A DNA stretch of 64,000 nucleotides from Aradus depressus (taxonomy: Eukaryota; Arthropoda; Insecta; Hemiptera; Aradidae): positions 13,828,562 to 13,892,561 of the forward strand of contig OY759217.1 of the NCBI GenBank assembly GCA_963662175.1, in the 5' to 3' direction. This document shows, in pieces, positions 53,441 to 63,921 of the stretch (its first letter is position 1; each line of letters opens with the position of its first letter). The notes under the pieces were generated by a model. It worked only from the letters and a program-made list of their open reading frames with translations, ran no database searches and was not told the DNA's origin. Position numbers and translations under genes: made by a program.

Positions 53441-54260
53441 CATTCTTTCTCTCCTAGAGTTATAGGATTGAGTTCTGCCTTCACTCCCTTCCTGCAGTCT
53501 CTAGAATGAGGTGTTGAGCCTTCTATAACTTAAAAATGGTTTGCAGTCTTTAGAATAAGGTACACATACTTCAGTAACTCAAGAACCTTAAAATGATTAC
53601 TCAGTCTTCAATCCCTCACACCCGAATCTTTAGAATGAAGTATATAGATCCTGCAATAACTTTTAGAGATCTAAAAACTGAGTACACACTCTTCAGTCCC
53701 TCCTAGAGAGTTTAGAATGAGATAAAGAGCCTTCAGTAACCCCTAGAGCTCTGAAAAGTCCTTAATCCCTCATAGAGACTTTAGAATGAGGTAAAGAGCC
53801 TTCAGTAACCCCTAGAGCTCTGAAAAGTCCTTAATCTCTCATAGAGACTTTAGAATGAGGTAAAGAGCCTTCAGTAACCCCTAGAGCCCTGAAAAGTCCT
53901 CAATCCCTCATAGAGACTTTAGAATGAGATACAGAGCCAGTAACCCCTAGAGCTCTGAAGGTAGTGTTCAGAGTCCTCAGTCCCTCCTAGAGTCTTTAGA
54001 ATAAAGTACATATATTTCAGTAACTTACTCAGTAATAGAGCCTTAGAATAATTATTCAGCCATGAATCCCTTCTAGTCTTCAATAACTCTTAGAGATCTA
54101 AAAACTGTATGTCTTGAGTCCCTCCTAGAGACTTTAGAATGAGGTACAGAGCCTTCAGTAAGCCCTAGAGCTCTGAAAATAGTGTTCAAAGTTCCTCCTA
54201 GAGTCTTTAGAACGAGGTACAGAGCCTTCAGTAACGATTAAAGTCCTAAAAATGATTACG
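53440..54260 (+). repeat. 69-bp tandem array, degenerate
   Basis: Best copies around 53765-53940 have a 69-bp unit: TAGAGACTTTAGAATGAGGT, AAAGAGCCTTCAGTAACCCC, TAGAGCTCTGAAAAGTCCTT, AATCCCTCA. Flanking copies are diverged and vary in length. Noncoding. Confidence 0.88.
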
Positions 54261-54649
54261 GCAACAAAACAATAAATAAATTTGAATATAAAAAAAAAAT
54301 ATTGTTTTTATGTAAACATTTTTTACAAAATGAGTTGCAAATTATTTTGGAATGATTGGACTAATAAATAAAATAAAAAAAAAAAAAAAAAGTAAAAATG
54401 AGAAGAAAATAATATAACGATGTGTTATGTAAAGGGCTCCGGACTAAGGGTTTGTTGGCGTACTGTAGTTACGTAACAGACAGAGAACTGGAGAAAAAAT
54501 CAACTGGCGTGTTTCCATGAACTTTATTTGGGAAAATTTTATAATTAAGTTTTGATTGATATTTGGTATAGTATATATAATATATACGTATACATATATA
54601 TATATAATATACTAATGTACAAACTAAATTATATTTAACTATTTAAATT

Positions 54650-54685
<36 letters not shown>

Positions 54686-54750
54686 CTAATTTTAAATAAA
54701 GGAAGAGAGATGTGAATATTTGTTCAATATTTCTTTCATAAACATTGTTA
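54261..54750. repeat. AT-rich DNA with C31 tract
   Basis: TA-rich microsatellite-like stretch at 54565-54615, then 31 C at 54651-54681. No gene. Confidence 0.7.
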
Positions 54751-55480
54751 CTTCCCCAGCTATTCAAAGTATAGGGGGACGTTATGTATTCGGTACAAAA
54801 TTCAAAACCGAGTTTTCAACGGAATATCATATTTTCCGACCTCAAAATTCCAAATATATGAAAAAAAACGACTTTCTGTCATATATACGATAACTTCTGA
54901 TAGAATTAATGTATCGACAGGAAATTTTAAATGTGAATCCAGAACACTCCAAGAACGACACCTATTGTTTTTCAGCCTCATCTACAAATGGAAAGGGAGG
55001 GAATAGGGAGGAGGCTTAACATAAAATCTCTGATAACTGTCGAATGAACGTATCGAGACGAAATTTTATATGTGAAACCATACCACAAGGACGTCACTTA
55101 ATAACCTCCTCGAGAAATCGACAGTGAAGAAAAGGATCAGAGGGGACTCAACTCAAAAATCCCAATAACTGCCGACGTAATGAATGTATCGACATGAAAT
55201 TTCATATTTAAAGTCAAAACCCAATGAGGACTTAACTTCTCATTCGTCGAATTCTAGCGATATCGGTTAAAGAGAGAGTTTAGGAGAGGGTCTCAATTCA
55301 GAAACCCTAATAACTGTCTATGTAGTGAATTTGTCGATACAAAATTTAGTATGAGGATTCGGGAGACCCCATGTAAGTCAACTGTTGAAAATTAGCGATC
55401 GACAGGTTTTGGGAGCGAAAAATTAATTGATTGATTCATCCTGGGGCAGTACATATCCGGTGATGCACCGACGACTTTTT
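54751..55480 (+). mobile_element. Family C, full-length reference copy
   Basis: The left end ACTTCCCCAGCTATTCAAAG then TATAGGGGGACG forms a hairpin. Four units start at about 54889, 55032, 55164 and 55309 (each near RATAACTG..GA, then GTATCGA.A.GAAATTT). The right end has CCTGGGGCAGTACAT (inverted copy of the left motif) and GGTGATGCACCGACG (hairpin), then T-rich DNA. No ORF. The asymmetric inverted repeats, 3' hairpin, internal tandem units and T-rich flanks resemble DINE-1/HINE (Helentron-associated) elements. Confidence 0.8.
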
Positions 55481-56010
55481 TATTTGACAATTTCACTTCA
55501 ATTCAATTTCCGTTGAAATGTGACTAAAATATACGGTACTTTGTATGCATTACTATCAACTTAATGCACTCCAAAAAAAAAAAAAAAAACTTTCTATCCA
55601 GTCAGAAAAAAAAAAATGTTAAAGCTCTCCAGAAATTTTTTGTATGAAACATTTTTAATAGTACGAGTTGATGTTGAGTTATTCATGAGTTTTATTGTCC
55701 TACATTTTAGCCGTTCATGTTCTCTTCTAGGCGAGAAAGAGTACTTTTTTTCTGTGTCCACAAAATGTCTCAAAATGTCAACAAAATGTCTATTCACATT
55801 TGTCACTACTTTTACCATAGAACTGACTTCCAACTGTTTACTTTCCTCAGCTATACGAAATATAAAGAAATGTATGTAATCTGTCAGGAACTCTTCCTCC
55901 TGCTGATTCCAAAATTGAAAAAATATGTGTATATCTGTGAATATACTAATTTTTTGGAAATATTGGCCGAAGGGAAGAGGACGGGGAGGCTTAACTCAAA
56001 ACGTCCAATT
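55481..56010 (+). mobile_element. A-rich DNA, then family C left part
   Basis: 55841-56010: ACTTTCCTCAGCTATACGAA, AATATAAAGAAATGTATGTA, then a shortened unit. 55481-55840 holds nothing assigned. Confidence 0.6.
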
Positions 56011-56067
56011 AGATAGATAGATAAACTTTATTGCACTAATTATTACAACCTTTATGGCAATGCGTGT
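56010..56067 (-). mobile_element. LINE-like 3' end
   Basis: The minus strand CATTGCCATAAAGGTTGTAA, TAATTAGTGCAATAAAGTTT ends in a TATC repeat, typical of a non-LTR 3' end. Only 58 bp. Confidence 0.45.
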
Positions 56068-56080
56068 TTTTTTTTTTTTT

Positions 56081-56705
56081 GACGTGAAAACGTCTATTTG
56101 CTCGTTATGCACAGTGATAGCCGGTCAAACTTTCTTGTGTTACAAAATACCGTCAGATTTCAATCGATAATAACTACGAGACTTATAATGCGATAACAAC
56201 GGTTGAGGTCACAATGGATAGAGCATGTCTGTACGTGTTTGTTGTGCAGTGTTTGTTTTGCCTGTGACGTCATCGGGCTAGTGTGGGCGCCGGCGGATGA
56301 TTGTTTCGAATTAGCGTTGTGTAAAATTAGAAATTAGTGTAGCGTGATAACGCGTTTAGATAGGACGTTGATTCGGGTGTCATTGTAAAGTGCTTGAGGA
56401 GCACTACTTACTAGGACTCAAAGTGGAACAATAAAAATATTTGCCGAAATATATGTAAAAATCGGTATTAAATTGAAAAAAATTAAAGGAGTCGTCTCAT
56501 ATGAACCATAAATATGCGCGGAATTATAGAAAACGCAAACCAGAGGAAAGCTCGCACCAAAAGGAGTTTTAAAAACCTAAAAAATCTAGTGCCGAGCAAA
56601 TGCAAGAGCTACGGCAGCATCGAAAAGAAAATTAAATATTAATACGAAACACTTGTTATGATTTTATCCCAACGTTTCCACGGAAATATACGGCGTGGAC
56701 CTTGA
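56081..56705 (+). mobile_element. Family E (Helentron-like) copy, forward
   Basis: Starts after a T run with GACGTGAAAACGTCTATTTG; internal CGTGATAACGCGTTTAGATA; the conserved short ORF start at 56501; 3' region CCCAACGTTTCCACGGAAAT, ACGGCGTGGACCTTGACTA. Nearly collinear with 42384-43043. Confidence 0.8.
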
Positions 56706-56885
56706 CTATTTTTTTAAACAAAATACATATTTTTATAGTTATATAAAATAAAATAAAATAAAAAATATCTTTATATAGCATTGTACAAAATAAGCAATAC
56801 AACAACTTAATAAAATAAAAAATGTTTATATCCATCATACTTGCAAAAATTAAATTATATTATTCTTTATTTTCAAGCCAACTCC

Positions 56886-57113
56886 GGTGGACATAAGACC
56901 GACTCTACTGTGGGTGTCCTAAATTTTGCCTACTAAGGTTTCGTTGCCTAGGGTCTTTAAGCAGTATCTGAAATCGTACAGACTCGGGACCGTCGCTTAA
57001 CGTCCATCCGAAGGACGGCTCAATGTTTCTACCTCCCACATTAATAACCATTAATAACCCGCGATTTTGAGCTTAGATGGCAATCACGTTATCTCTGAGC
57101 TACCGGCGCCCTC
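56886..57113 (-). mobile_element. SINE-A copy
   Basis: CCGGTGGACATAAGACCGAC, ACGGCTCAATGTTTCTACCT, and a head ending CTGAGCTACCGGCGCCCTC. The 3' tail is missing and the B box degraded. Confidence 0.82.
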
Positions 57114-57214
57114 TTTATATTCTAGTGAAATAGCGTATATCACCAACATTGTACTCATTCATTACAAATTATTCAGTTGTCACACAGAAGTTATGACTTT
57201 CCCTATAAAATCAA

Positions 57215-57475
57215 TCTATAATCAATTGTGCTAGTTATCAATAGTTCACTTACATAGGGATTCCTGAATTTTCATAATAAATTTTATGTCTCGACATTCA
57301 TTATATCGGCAGTTATTAGGGTTCTTGAGTTAAGCCTCCTCCTTTGATCCATGATGGGGTTCTGGATACACATAATATAAAATGAGTGTATCTACATTAA
57401 ATTTTATATATTATGTAGATACACTCATTTTATCGGGAGTTATCGTGTTCACAGACACACAGACATAAAAATTCG
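57215..57475 (-). mobile_element. Family C fragment with small hairpin
   Basis: GTTCACTTACATAGGGATTC, CATTATATCGGCAGTTATTA. 57379-57432 contains an inverted pair (AAAATGAGTGTATCTACAT / ATGTAGATACACTCATTTT), a local foldback duplication. Confidence 0.7.
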
Positions 57476-57520
57476 GATTTCTGATCTTTATATAACCAAT
57501 AGTTTTTAAATATACTATAA

Positions 57521-57528
<8 letters not shown>

Positions 57529-57580
<52 letters not shown>

Positions 57581-58081
57581 GGGTGCTCCGGTTAATCACC
57601 CGGCCCGTTCGTCGGGGAAATAGGGTACATGAAATGGTTTTGTTTAAATTTATTCATTTATTTGTTGTTGTGGGTGACTGGGGGCGACAGCCTCTGGTCC
57701 CTTGCGGGACAGACTGGCACTCCCAGACCCCCTTGTGTTGCGGCTGCCGGATGGCGCCGAGAGAGCTCAGGATCTTGGAGTGGGGGCTGCTACTACATCG
57801 CGGTCGCCGGGGGGTGGACATCGGGCCGCGGCTCATCAATCGCCCCAGGCGCCGGGTCAAGTGGGCTTTTTCTGTTCCCGCCAGGAGGTGACAAACCGGC
57901 CGAACGCCGGATAGTTCGACTCCGTCATCAACTCCGGCAGGCTCAATCCCAGATATGATCCTGTCGCGCGGATCAACTCCACCCTAAACCTGTCGTACAG
58001 CGGGCAATCGAGGACCACATGTTCTGCAGTCTCGATGCCGCCACACGAGCAGTTCGGGCTATCCTTCCTCTTGAAGGATAA
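57529..58081 (-). mobile_element. 5'-truncated LINE insertion, A50 tail, 12-bp TSD
   Basis: Minus-strand order: ORF2 C-terminus (58078-57857), GC-rich 3' UTR, then an A tail (T run 57529-57578). ATAAATATCTAT at 57517-57528 and 58082-58093 is a perfect 12-bp duplication. The intact TSD and long pure tail point to recent target-primed reverse transcription. Confidence 0.92.
57857..58078 (-). pseudogene. LINE ORF2 C-terminus (R1/Jockey-like)
   Basis: 73 codons to a TGA. Order: SFKRKDSPNCSCGGIETAEH, then VVLDCPLYDRFRVELIRATG, then NYPAFGRFVTSWREQ near the end. The C-x-C-x7-H-x4-C spacing followed by CP..D.FR is the Cys/His motif at the end of ORF2 in R1/Jockey/I-group LINEs. The endonuclease, reverse transcriptase and RNase H parts were lost by 5' truncation. 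No internal stop, consistent with youth. ORFs on the plus strand here are shadows. Confidence 0.8.
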
Positions 58082-58093
58082 ATAAATATCTAT

Positions 58094-58920
58094 CTATACT
58101 CCTACTCAATATGAACTTTGATAAAAATAAATAAAAATTTTAAAAAACAATTTCGACAGCGAGAAGAAAAATGTAGTATCCCCGTAAACAGTGATTTAGT
58201 ATATGTGTATATGTTCTCTTGTATACACTTATCAATAATGTCAATGTTTAATTGAATCTGGGACCTGTAAACATATAAGTTAGTGTCAATAAATCCTTCT
58301 ATACTAGTTATAGTGAATAGCCCCCTGGCCGAGGTCTGTAAACAAAACTGACTAGTGTTGGCCTCATTTAAATCTCACGAATTGGAACGGAAATAGACGA
58401 ATCTCTGCTCCAACTTTCTTCAACAAGAAAGAAACAACACTTTAATTAGCCGCTCCAGGCTCCTTCATACATGGCCGCTTATATTTTTTTTATAAACATC
58501 CTCAACATGGCTGGTTATATCTTCTAGTTCGAAAGATTTCTTATGTTTCGGTTACAAATTAATTTTTCAAATATAAAGTAGGACACACACGACTAAAACG
58601 ACAGGAGCTCAGACGACTTGATCTGCCCTACCGGCTGCTCAATCCAAACTGACCATTTACAAGATTAATCTCCATTATTTTTTTTTATAAAATAAACTGT
58701 GACGTCGGGGTGACTAAGAAAAAAAAAATTTTTAAAAAAATGGAGATTAATCTCAAATGTAAACATAAATTCCTCATACCTTTTATAGTTATAATTTATC
58801 TATATTAATCAGGATACATTAATTCGTAAAAATAAATTGTTATTTAATTATTTCAAGCCAAAAAAATGCAATTGCTCGGGAATCCGGGCTTTAATTATAA
58901 TTATAAGAAAGCGTGATTGG
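58094..58920. other. No recognised gene
   Basis: 58661-58757 contains an inverted pair (AAGATTAATCTCCATT / AATGGAGATTAATCT) spanning about 95 bp, perhaps a tiny MITE. The rest is unassigned. Confidence 0.4.
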
Positions 58921-59035
58921 CTTCTGAGCTCAAGATCGTGGGTTCGATACCCGACCGAGGATCTTAATTTATTTTATATAGGATGGGACGTTAACAATGG
59001 TCCCGAGCCTGTACGATGTCCAGGTACTCTAACTA
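58921..59035 (+). mobile_element. SINE-A fragment
   Basis: GAGCTCAAGATCGTGGGTTC/GATACCCG (B box), TTAATTTATTTTATATAGG, AATGGTCCCGAGCCTGTACG. The A box side and 3' part are lost. Confidence 0.8.
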
Positions 59036-59055
59036 TAAGACATATCTTTTACCTA

Positions 59056-59320
59056 TAGTTAGTTAGTTATTATGACTCATACCGGGAATTTAACTACGAG
59101 GTCATATCGCCTACTACCAGAGCGCTCTTTCGTCACTCTGGTGGACATGAGTCCGACTCTACTGTGGGAGTCCTAGGGCAGGGGTCGTACTGGGTCGGGA
59201 CCATCGCTTAACGTCCCATCCGAAGGACAGCGTGCTTAAGTTTATTTTACGTCCCAGATAAAATAAACTAAGGACCTCGGCCAGGTTTCGAACGCACGAC
59301 CTTGAGCTCAGAAGGCAAGC
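59056..59320 (-). mobile_element. SINE-A copy, inverted relative to the previous
   Basis: TTAGTTAGTTATTATGACTC tail, full 3' body with a deletion after GGGAGTCCTAGGGC, head to GAGCTCAGAAGGCAAGC. It forms an inverted pair with 58921-59035. Confidence 0.85.
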
Positions 59321-59942
59321 CCTATATAAACATATTTTTTTCAAATTCCATGTAATAGATTTCCCCATTTTCTTTACTAAATATCTTGTTTTGTTGCTTC
59401 TATACCATTCTTTGATGTCTTTTTTACCATATTATTTCATTATAGTTTCAATTTGATGCATAACTTTCAAGAATTCTCTGTACGAAAAACTCATGTTGTG
59501 ACGTCATGCCTTTTGCGTCTATCATCTACAAATTACGTTGTTAAACCTTGTTTTATTTGGTTTTCTTTACTATTTTCTTGAACTTAAGGAAATTTTATTT
59601 CTTCCTTATCTACTCTTTTCACAATGTCTTTTTGATTTCGGTTTTTTTATCAATGTTGGTTTTTGTTCTTTGATAAGCCTTTTTAAAGGTTATGTTAAAT
59701 TTCTGCATTTTGCTTTACTGTTGTTAATCTGTTATTCCGTTTGCCCATCTCCATGGAGACATATCGTTTACATTACAAAATACGATAAGGGATGATCCAA
59801 TATAAATTTTTAAATATTTAATTACTTCTTGCCATACCTAATTTATAAGCTATCTTAGCTATCGTTCGAAGCTTCATATATTTTATTTTTTTGACGTATC
59901 CTATTACCATGTTATGGTTTAAAGGAAATGAATATTATTATC
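59321..59942 (+). mobile_element. T-rich DNA ending in LINE-like 3' tail
   Basis: 59826-59942 matches 39339-39440 (ATACCTAATTTATAAGCTAT, GACGTATCCTATTACCATG, AAGGAAATGAATATTATTAT). The upstream T-rich 500 bp may belong to the same element. The ORF at 59538-59795 is Phe/Leu-rich and unassigned. Confidence 0.45.
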
Positions 59943-60424
59943 CACAACTTCAAGGCAACTGGTTCCTCAGAACTGTAAATCCTAACTGCTGACAACAAAC
60001 ATTTTCCAAAAAAATACTGTTCCTGGAGAATGTTTCAAAAACCCATTTGATAATAACCAAGTAACAGTGAAAAATGGTGAAAGGTAGACTAATGTACAAT
60101 TCAGGTTTGTAAATTTGACAAAATGACATCTATCAAGCCGTAAAAACGAAAAGCAGATCCAGGATTAGTACTTTTTTACACCGGATCGACAAAAGCCCTA
60201 CATGTTTAATTAACAAGGAAAATTAATTAATCTTATTAAGCTTTTTTCTCAACAGATTTTTGTGATTAAAGGGATTTTTTTCTCTCTAGTTTATAAAATT
60301 AAAAAAATTGAGAGAGTAGCCTGATACTCTTTATTGAAAATTTATTCTATGCATATTTCGCATGCCAAGATTTTAGTGGTTTTTTTTGGCGATGTTCTGT
60401 ATAAAATAATCATAATTCTTACCT

Positions 60425-60985
60425 ATTTCGTTCGTTGCGTGGTTTCGCCAAAACTCAACAGTTTTGACAAATTAAGATGACATGAGGTGCAAAATACATA
60501 AAAGGAATCTTACTCCATGCTTATTTGTATAAATATATTTGTGAAAAATATTAATAAAATTTATAGTTATTTATTTCTCAGAATCCTTTCTAAAATTTAC
60601 TATTATCCTAAAATATATTGGTATAATTGCATATGGTCTAAAGGTACCTTATTGCTTTTGTAAGGTGATTGGCTGAGTCCTAGCTCTGGGATGTTGAAAA
60701 TGATCAAGTGCTGGTTCCAGAGTGTGAACCTGCCTCCTCGATGGTGACTCCAGAAGTGAGATCCTCCCTCTACGAAGGTAACTGACGAAGTGTGTCCTAT
60801 CTGGGTGCGGCTAGCTCGCTTCCATTTTTCCCGCCGGGACTTTTCTGAGGCCCTATTGGTTGGCCAGGTCATCCCTTCCTTATATTGTATTGCTGACGTG
60901 GTTTTCTCCCTACATCCTGCCAAGTTGTTGGTTGGCCTCCAATTCTGATATTTCCAACTGCATTATATTACATAAATACATTAGA
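60425..60985 (-). repeat. Family F, intact arrangement
   Basis: Minus order: GAAATATCAGAATTGGAGGC, GATGACCTGGCCAACCAATA, AGTCCCGGCGGGAAAAATGG, GGAGCG-like and GAGGGAGGATC blocks, then AAGGTACCTTTAGACCATAT, ATTTGTATAAATA, then ACGCAACGAACGAAATAG|GTAAGAATTATG. Contiguous here, split at 38575-39850. A GC-rich, CCAAT-containing start and a conserved donor-like end suggest a duplicated promoter plus first exon, or an LTR/leader. No long ORF. Confidence 0.6.
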
Positions 60986-61149
60986 ACAATTAATAGCCAT
61001 ATTTTTGGATATTACAAAACAAAACAGTTCAAGTAAACCATCATGGAAAAATTTCACACAAATCGGTTAATAATAACAGACATTATAGACATTTTAAAAG
61101 ATGTAACAGGAGGTCGTCATGTGCAACTTTATGTGCGGGAGAAAGGACA

Positions 61150-61215
61150 TATATCGTAGCTCAGTAGATGAACAGTCCTCAAGATGCCGGGTTTGAACCC
61201 GTCTGTATGCTTAAT
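61150..61215 (+). mobile_element. tRNA-like fragment (SINE relic)
   Basis: CGTAGCTCAGTAGATGAACA (A box-like) and GCCGGGTTTGAACCCGTCTG (B box-like) are about 30 bp apart. No complete acceptor stem, so not a working tRNA gene. Differs from SINE-A and SINE-B. Confidence 0.5.
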
Positions 61216-61329
61216 TAGTTATTTGAATTAAACTATATTATGTAACACTTCGGCCGCTAACCTTGCGCCTCGAATGCTCCCTCAGGATAATAGTAACAAT
61301 AGCCATCAACAACTAAACCACCTCAGGAG

Positions 61330-61440
61330 AGTAACGCTAACTCGGTCAGAAATTCGATGTTCACTTTTCACCGGAATATCATTTTTCCGACCTCCTGATT
61401 CCAAAAATTAAAAAAAAAATCTCAGTCAGGTTGTGTGTCC
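61330..61440 (+). mobile_element. Family C left part
   Basis: AACTCGGTCAGAAATTCGAT, TTTTCACCGGAATATCATTT, CCGACCTCCTGATTCC. Terminal hairpin missing. Confidence 0.65.
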
Positions 61441-61494
61441 GTGAACAATATAACATTAGATAAAATGGTGTGATAATAAAAAAAATATTTTATG

Positions 61495-61695
61495 ACGCAA
61501 TTTTGAAGAAAGTGCAAGTATAAAAAAATTATAATTTGGAATTATTTCATTTGAATTTCTTCTAAAACATAATTCGGAATCATCGAATTTTTATAAATTT
61601 GCAAAAATGCTCAATCTAATCCAAAGGTATTTTTTATTTGGTTTACAGGGAAAATGAATAAAATTTAATCGAGAACAAAATGTTTGATTTATTAA
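61495..61695 (+). repeat. Dispersed repeat G, pair with 18795-18995
   Basis: See 18795-18995; ordered blocks AATTTCTTCTAAA, TTTGCAAAAATG, AATCCAAAGGTAT, ACAGGGAAAATGAATA. In both cases family C sequence lies a short way to the left. Confidence 0.55.
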
Positions 61696-61850
61696 TACTT
61701 AACCTACATTATAAAGAAAAAAAATAAATATAAAAAATAAAAATAAATTAAATTTATATACAAAAATTATACTATTAATTCCTAAAATTATATCTTTTTT
61801 TTTTTCTGTAGCTACTCTCCTTTGGGCATTTTTAATTTCATAAAAAAAAT

Positions 61851-62078
61851 GGGCCATGGTAGCCGTGCTGGTTAGAGTGTAGGGCTTTGGTCACATGGTC
61901 TGACCATGGTTGCGGGTTCGAATCCCGTCCGGGATTGAGTTTTATTTCGTAAATAGAACTCCCACTTGACTCCATGGATGTTGTAAATAACTAGATAAAA
62001 CGGTTATAGTGACATGGTTAATATGCATTGTTCATAAGGCCAATAAAAATAAAAATGAAAAAAAATAAATAAATAAAA
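61851..62078 (+). mobile_element. SINE-B copy
   Basis: GGGCCATGGTAGCCGTGCTG head, B box GCGGGTTCGAATCCCG intact, TGAGTTTTATTTCGTAAAT, 3' end A-rich with TAAA repeats. TTTCTGTAGCT occurs on both sides (about 61803 and 62079), perhaps a TSD of a slightly larger insertion. Confidence 0.87.
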
Positions 62079-62144
62079 ATTTCTGTAGCTCACAGACAAT
62101 TGTCTTTCTACCTTCTATAATATACTTATTATAGTTATATCTTC

Positions 62145-62337
62145 TATAACTCAACTCAAAAATCTCAATAACTGCCAATGTAATAACTGAATCAACGAGG
62201 ATTCAGAAGCCACTATGTAAGTCAAATATTGCGTTTTAGTCCGAACGGTCGATAGGCTTTGGAGGGAGAGCGAAAACGTAATTGATTAATTCGTGCTGGG
62301 GAAGTACATTAACGATGATTCACCGTCGATTTTTAAA
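62145..62337 (+). mobile_element. Family C right end
   Basis: Last unit (AATAACTGCCAATGTAATAA), GTCCGAACGGTCGATAGG, AATTCGTGCTGGGGAAGTAC, GATTCACCGTCGATTTTT. 62338-62780 has no gene I recognise. Confidence 0.78.
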
Positions 62338-62781
62338 TAATAATCTGAACAAAAAATGAAACATTGTTTCCAGGTGGGTCGTTGTACGAGCTCGTATGTT
62401 AAACATTAAACTCGTGGGCGGTAAATTTTCAAAAGGCAACCATGTTGATGTAATGAAGTAAACATGGCAGTAATAACAGTAAAGAATAAAAACAGGATTA
62501 GTGTTTATATATTAACGTTACGAGGGGTATAATGGGGCTTTTCAGGCCGGATGGGTTTAATAAACAGGTCGTACTTTACGATAGGCGAAAGGAACATACA
62601 CCTAGGTAAACCTGAGGATGCTACCGAATAGGATGTGTATGTGGAATATGACGAGAGCGCAGCCATGTTACTATAGCTTGACAACTTAGAAGATAAGGCG
62701 CGAGTGCGCAATTCATCTCCCTCAGTTTCCACCTCCACCTCTCTGTTACGGATGCATATCAACAAGGCAAAACGGCGCTAA

Positions 62782-63070
62782 TAGCTAAGAAGTAGCGTGC
62801 TTGCCATCTGAACTCAAGATCGCGGGTTCGAAACCATTTGGTTTTTTTATCTGGCAGGTAAAAAAACCTTGAGCACCCGGTCATTCTGAAGGGAAATTAA
62901 GCGATGTCAGGTACTCGTTAATCTCCAACCTAGCTGAATAAACCTGTGTTGCAATTAGGACTTCCACAGTAGAGTCGGGCTCATGTCCACTAGAGCGACG
63001 AATGAGCGCTCTATTAATAGGAGATAATATCTCCATATTATGACCTCGTTATTAAGGCCCAGGCATTCAA
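62782..63070 (+). mobile_element. SINE-A copy, diverged
   Basis: AGTAGCGTGCTTGCCATCTG, GATCGCGGGTTCGAAACC, CTGGCAGGTAAAAAAACCTT, GTAGAGTCGGGCTCATGTCC, GAATGAGCGCTCTATTAAT. It contains a duplicated GGAGATAATATCTCC palindrome. Confidence 0.83.
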
Positions 63071-63121
63071 TAGAGAAGAAACATCAAACACACTTTTTGT
63101 TTATGTATGTCCAAAGAAAAG

Positions 63122-63226
63122 AGGCCACTAAGACAAAAGGCTCATGTTGTGAATTTCAAAAAATAGTTAATAATAATTTTGAAATTTCTTGAAATTCCCA
63201 ACATGAGCCTTTTGTCTTAGTGGCCT
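63122..63226. mobile_element. 105-bp MITE
   Basis: AGGCCACTAAGACAAAAGGC/TCATGTTG pairs with CAACATGAGCCTTTTGTCTT/AGTGGCCT. Inner TTTCAA / TTGAAA blocks also pair. TSD not clear. Confidence 0.85.
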
Positions 63227-63299
63227 ATTTTCATTTATAAATAAATAGTTTAAAAAAAAAAAACATATATAATGCAATATATACGAAAAAAAAAAATAC

Positions 63300-63921
63300 C
63301 TTTGGGTTAGATTTTTGATTATTTTGAAATTTAGAAAATTTGCTGGCATCTCTAATTATATTTTTTAAATAGAAAATCCAAGTACTTAAAGTAATCACAA
63401 ATTAATTTTTTTTAATGAGGACTCTCTTTATAATTGTCGAACTTAAAGTTTATATTTTTTATTACTAATTAGGACTCTTTCCTGAAACAGCTGTAAACAT
63501 CAAAATTTTGGGTTAGATTTTTGATTATTTTGAAATTTAAAAAATTTGCTGGCATCTCTAATTATATTTTTTAAATAGAAAATCCAAGTACTTAAAGTAA
63601 TCACAAATTAATTTTTTTTAATGAGGACTCTCTTTATAATTGTCGAACTTAAAGTTTATATTTTTTATTACTAATTAGGACTCTTTCCTGAAACAGCTGT
63701 AAACATCAAAATTTTGGGTTAGATTTTTGATTATTTTGAAATTTAAAAAATTTGCTGGCATCTCTAATTATATTTTTTAAATAGAAAATCCAAGTACTTA
63801 AAGTAATCACAAATTAATTTTTTTTAATGAGGACTCTCTTTATAATTGTCGAACTTAAAGTTTATATTTTTTATTACTAATTAGGACTCTTTCCTGAAAC
63901 AGCTGTAAACATCAAAATTTC
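63300..63921 (+). repeat. 206-bp tandem array, 3 near-identical copies
   Basis: TTTGGGTTAGATTTTTGATT recurs with GGG at 63304, 63510 and 63716: exact period 206, with almost no differences between copies. AT-rich; no ORF. The last copy ends at about 63920 in ATCAAAATTT. 63922-64000 is unassigned. Confidence 0.93.

Noticed and set aside
53440..54260. CRISPR-like array
   Set aside because: The repeats have no unique spacers between constant direct repeats, and the context is eukaryotic; it is a degenerate minisatellite. The same holds for the arrays at 17223, 45210 and 46395.
57577..57958. Three overlapping plus-strand ORFs of 70-109 codons
   Set aside because: They are antisense shadows of the GC-rich LINE 3' end on the minus strand.
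61803..62090. TTTCTGTAGCT direct repeat as the SINE-B TSD
   Set aside because: The left copy is about 40 bp upstream of the SINE head, so it cannot be the simple TSD unless extra sequence was co-inserted; left only as a remark.
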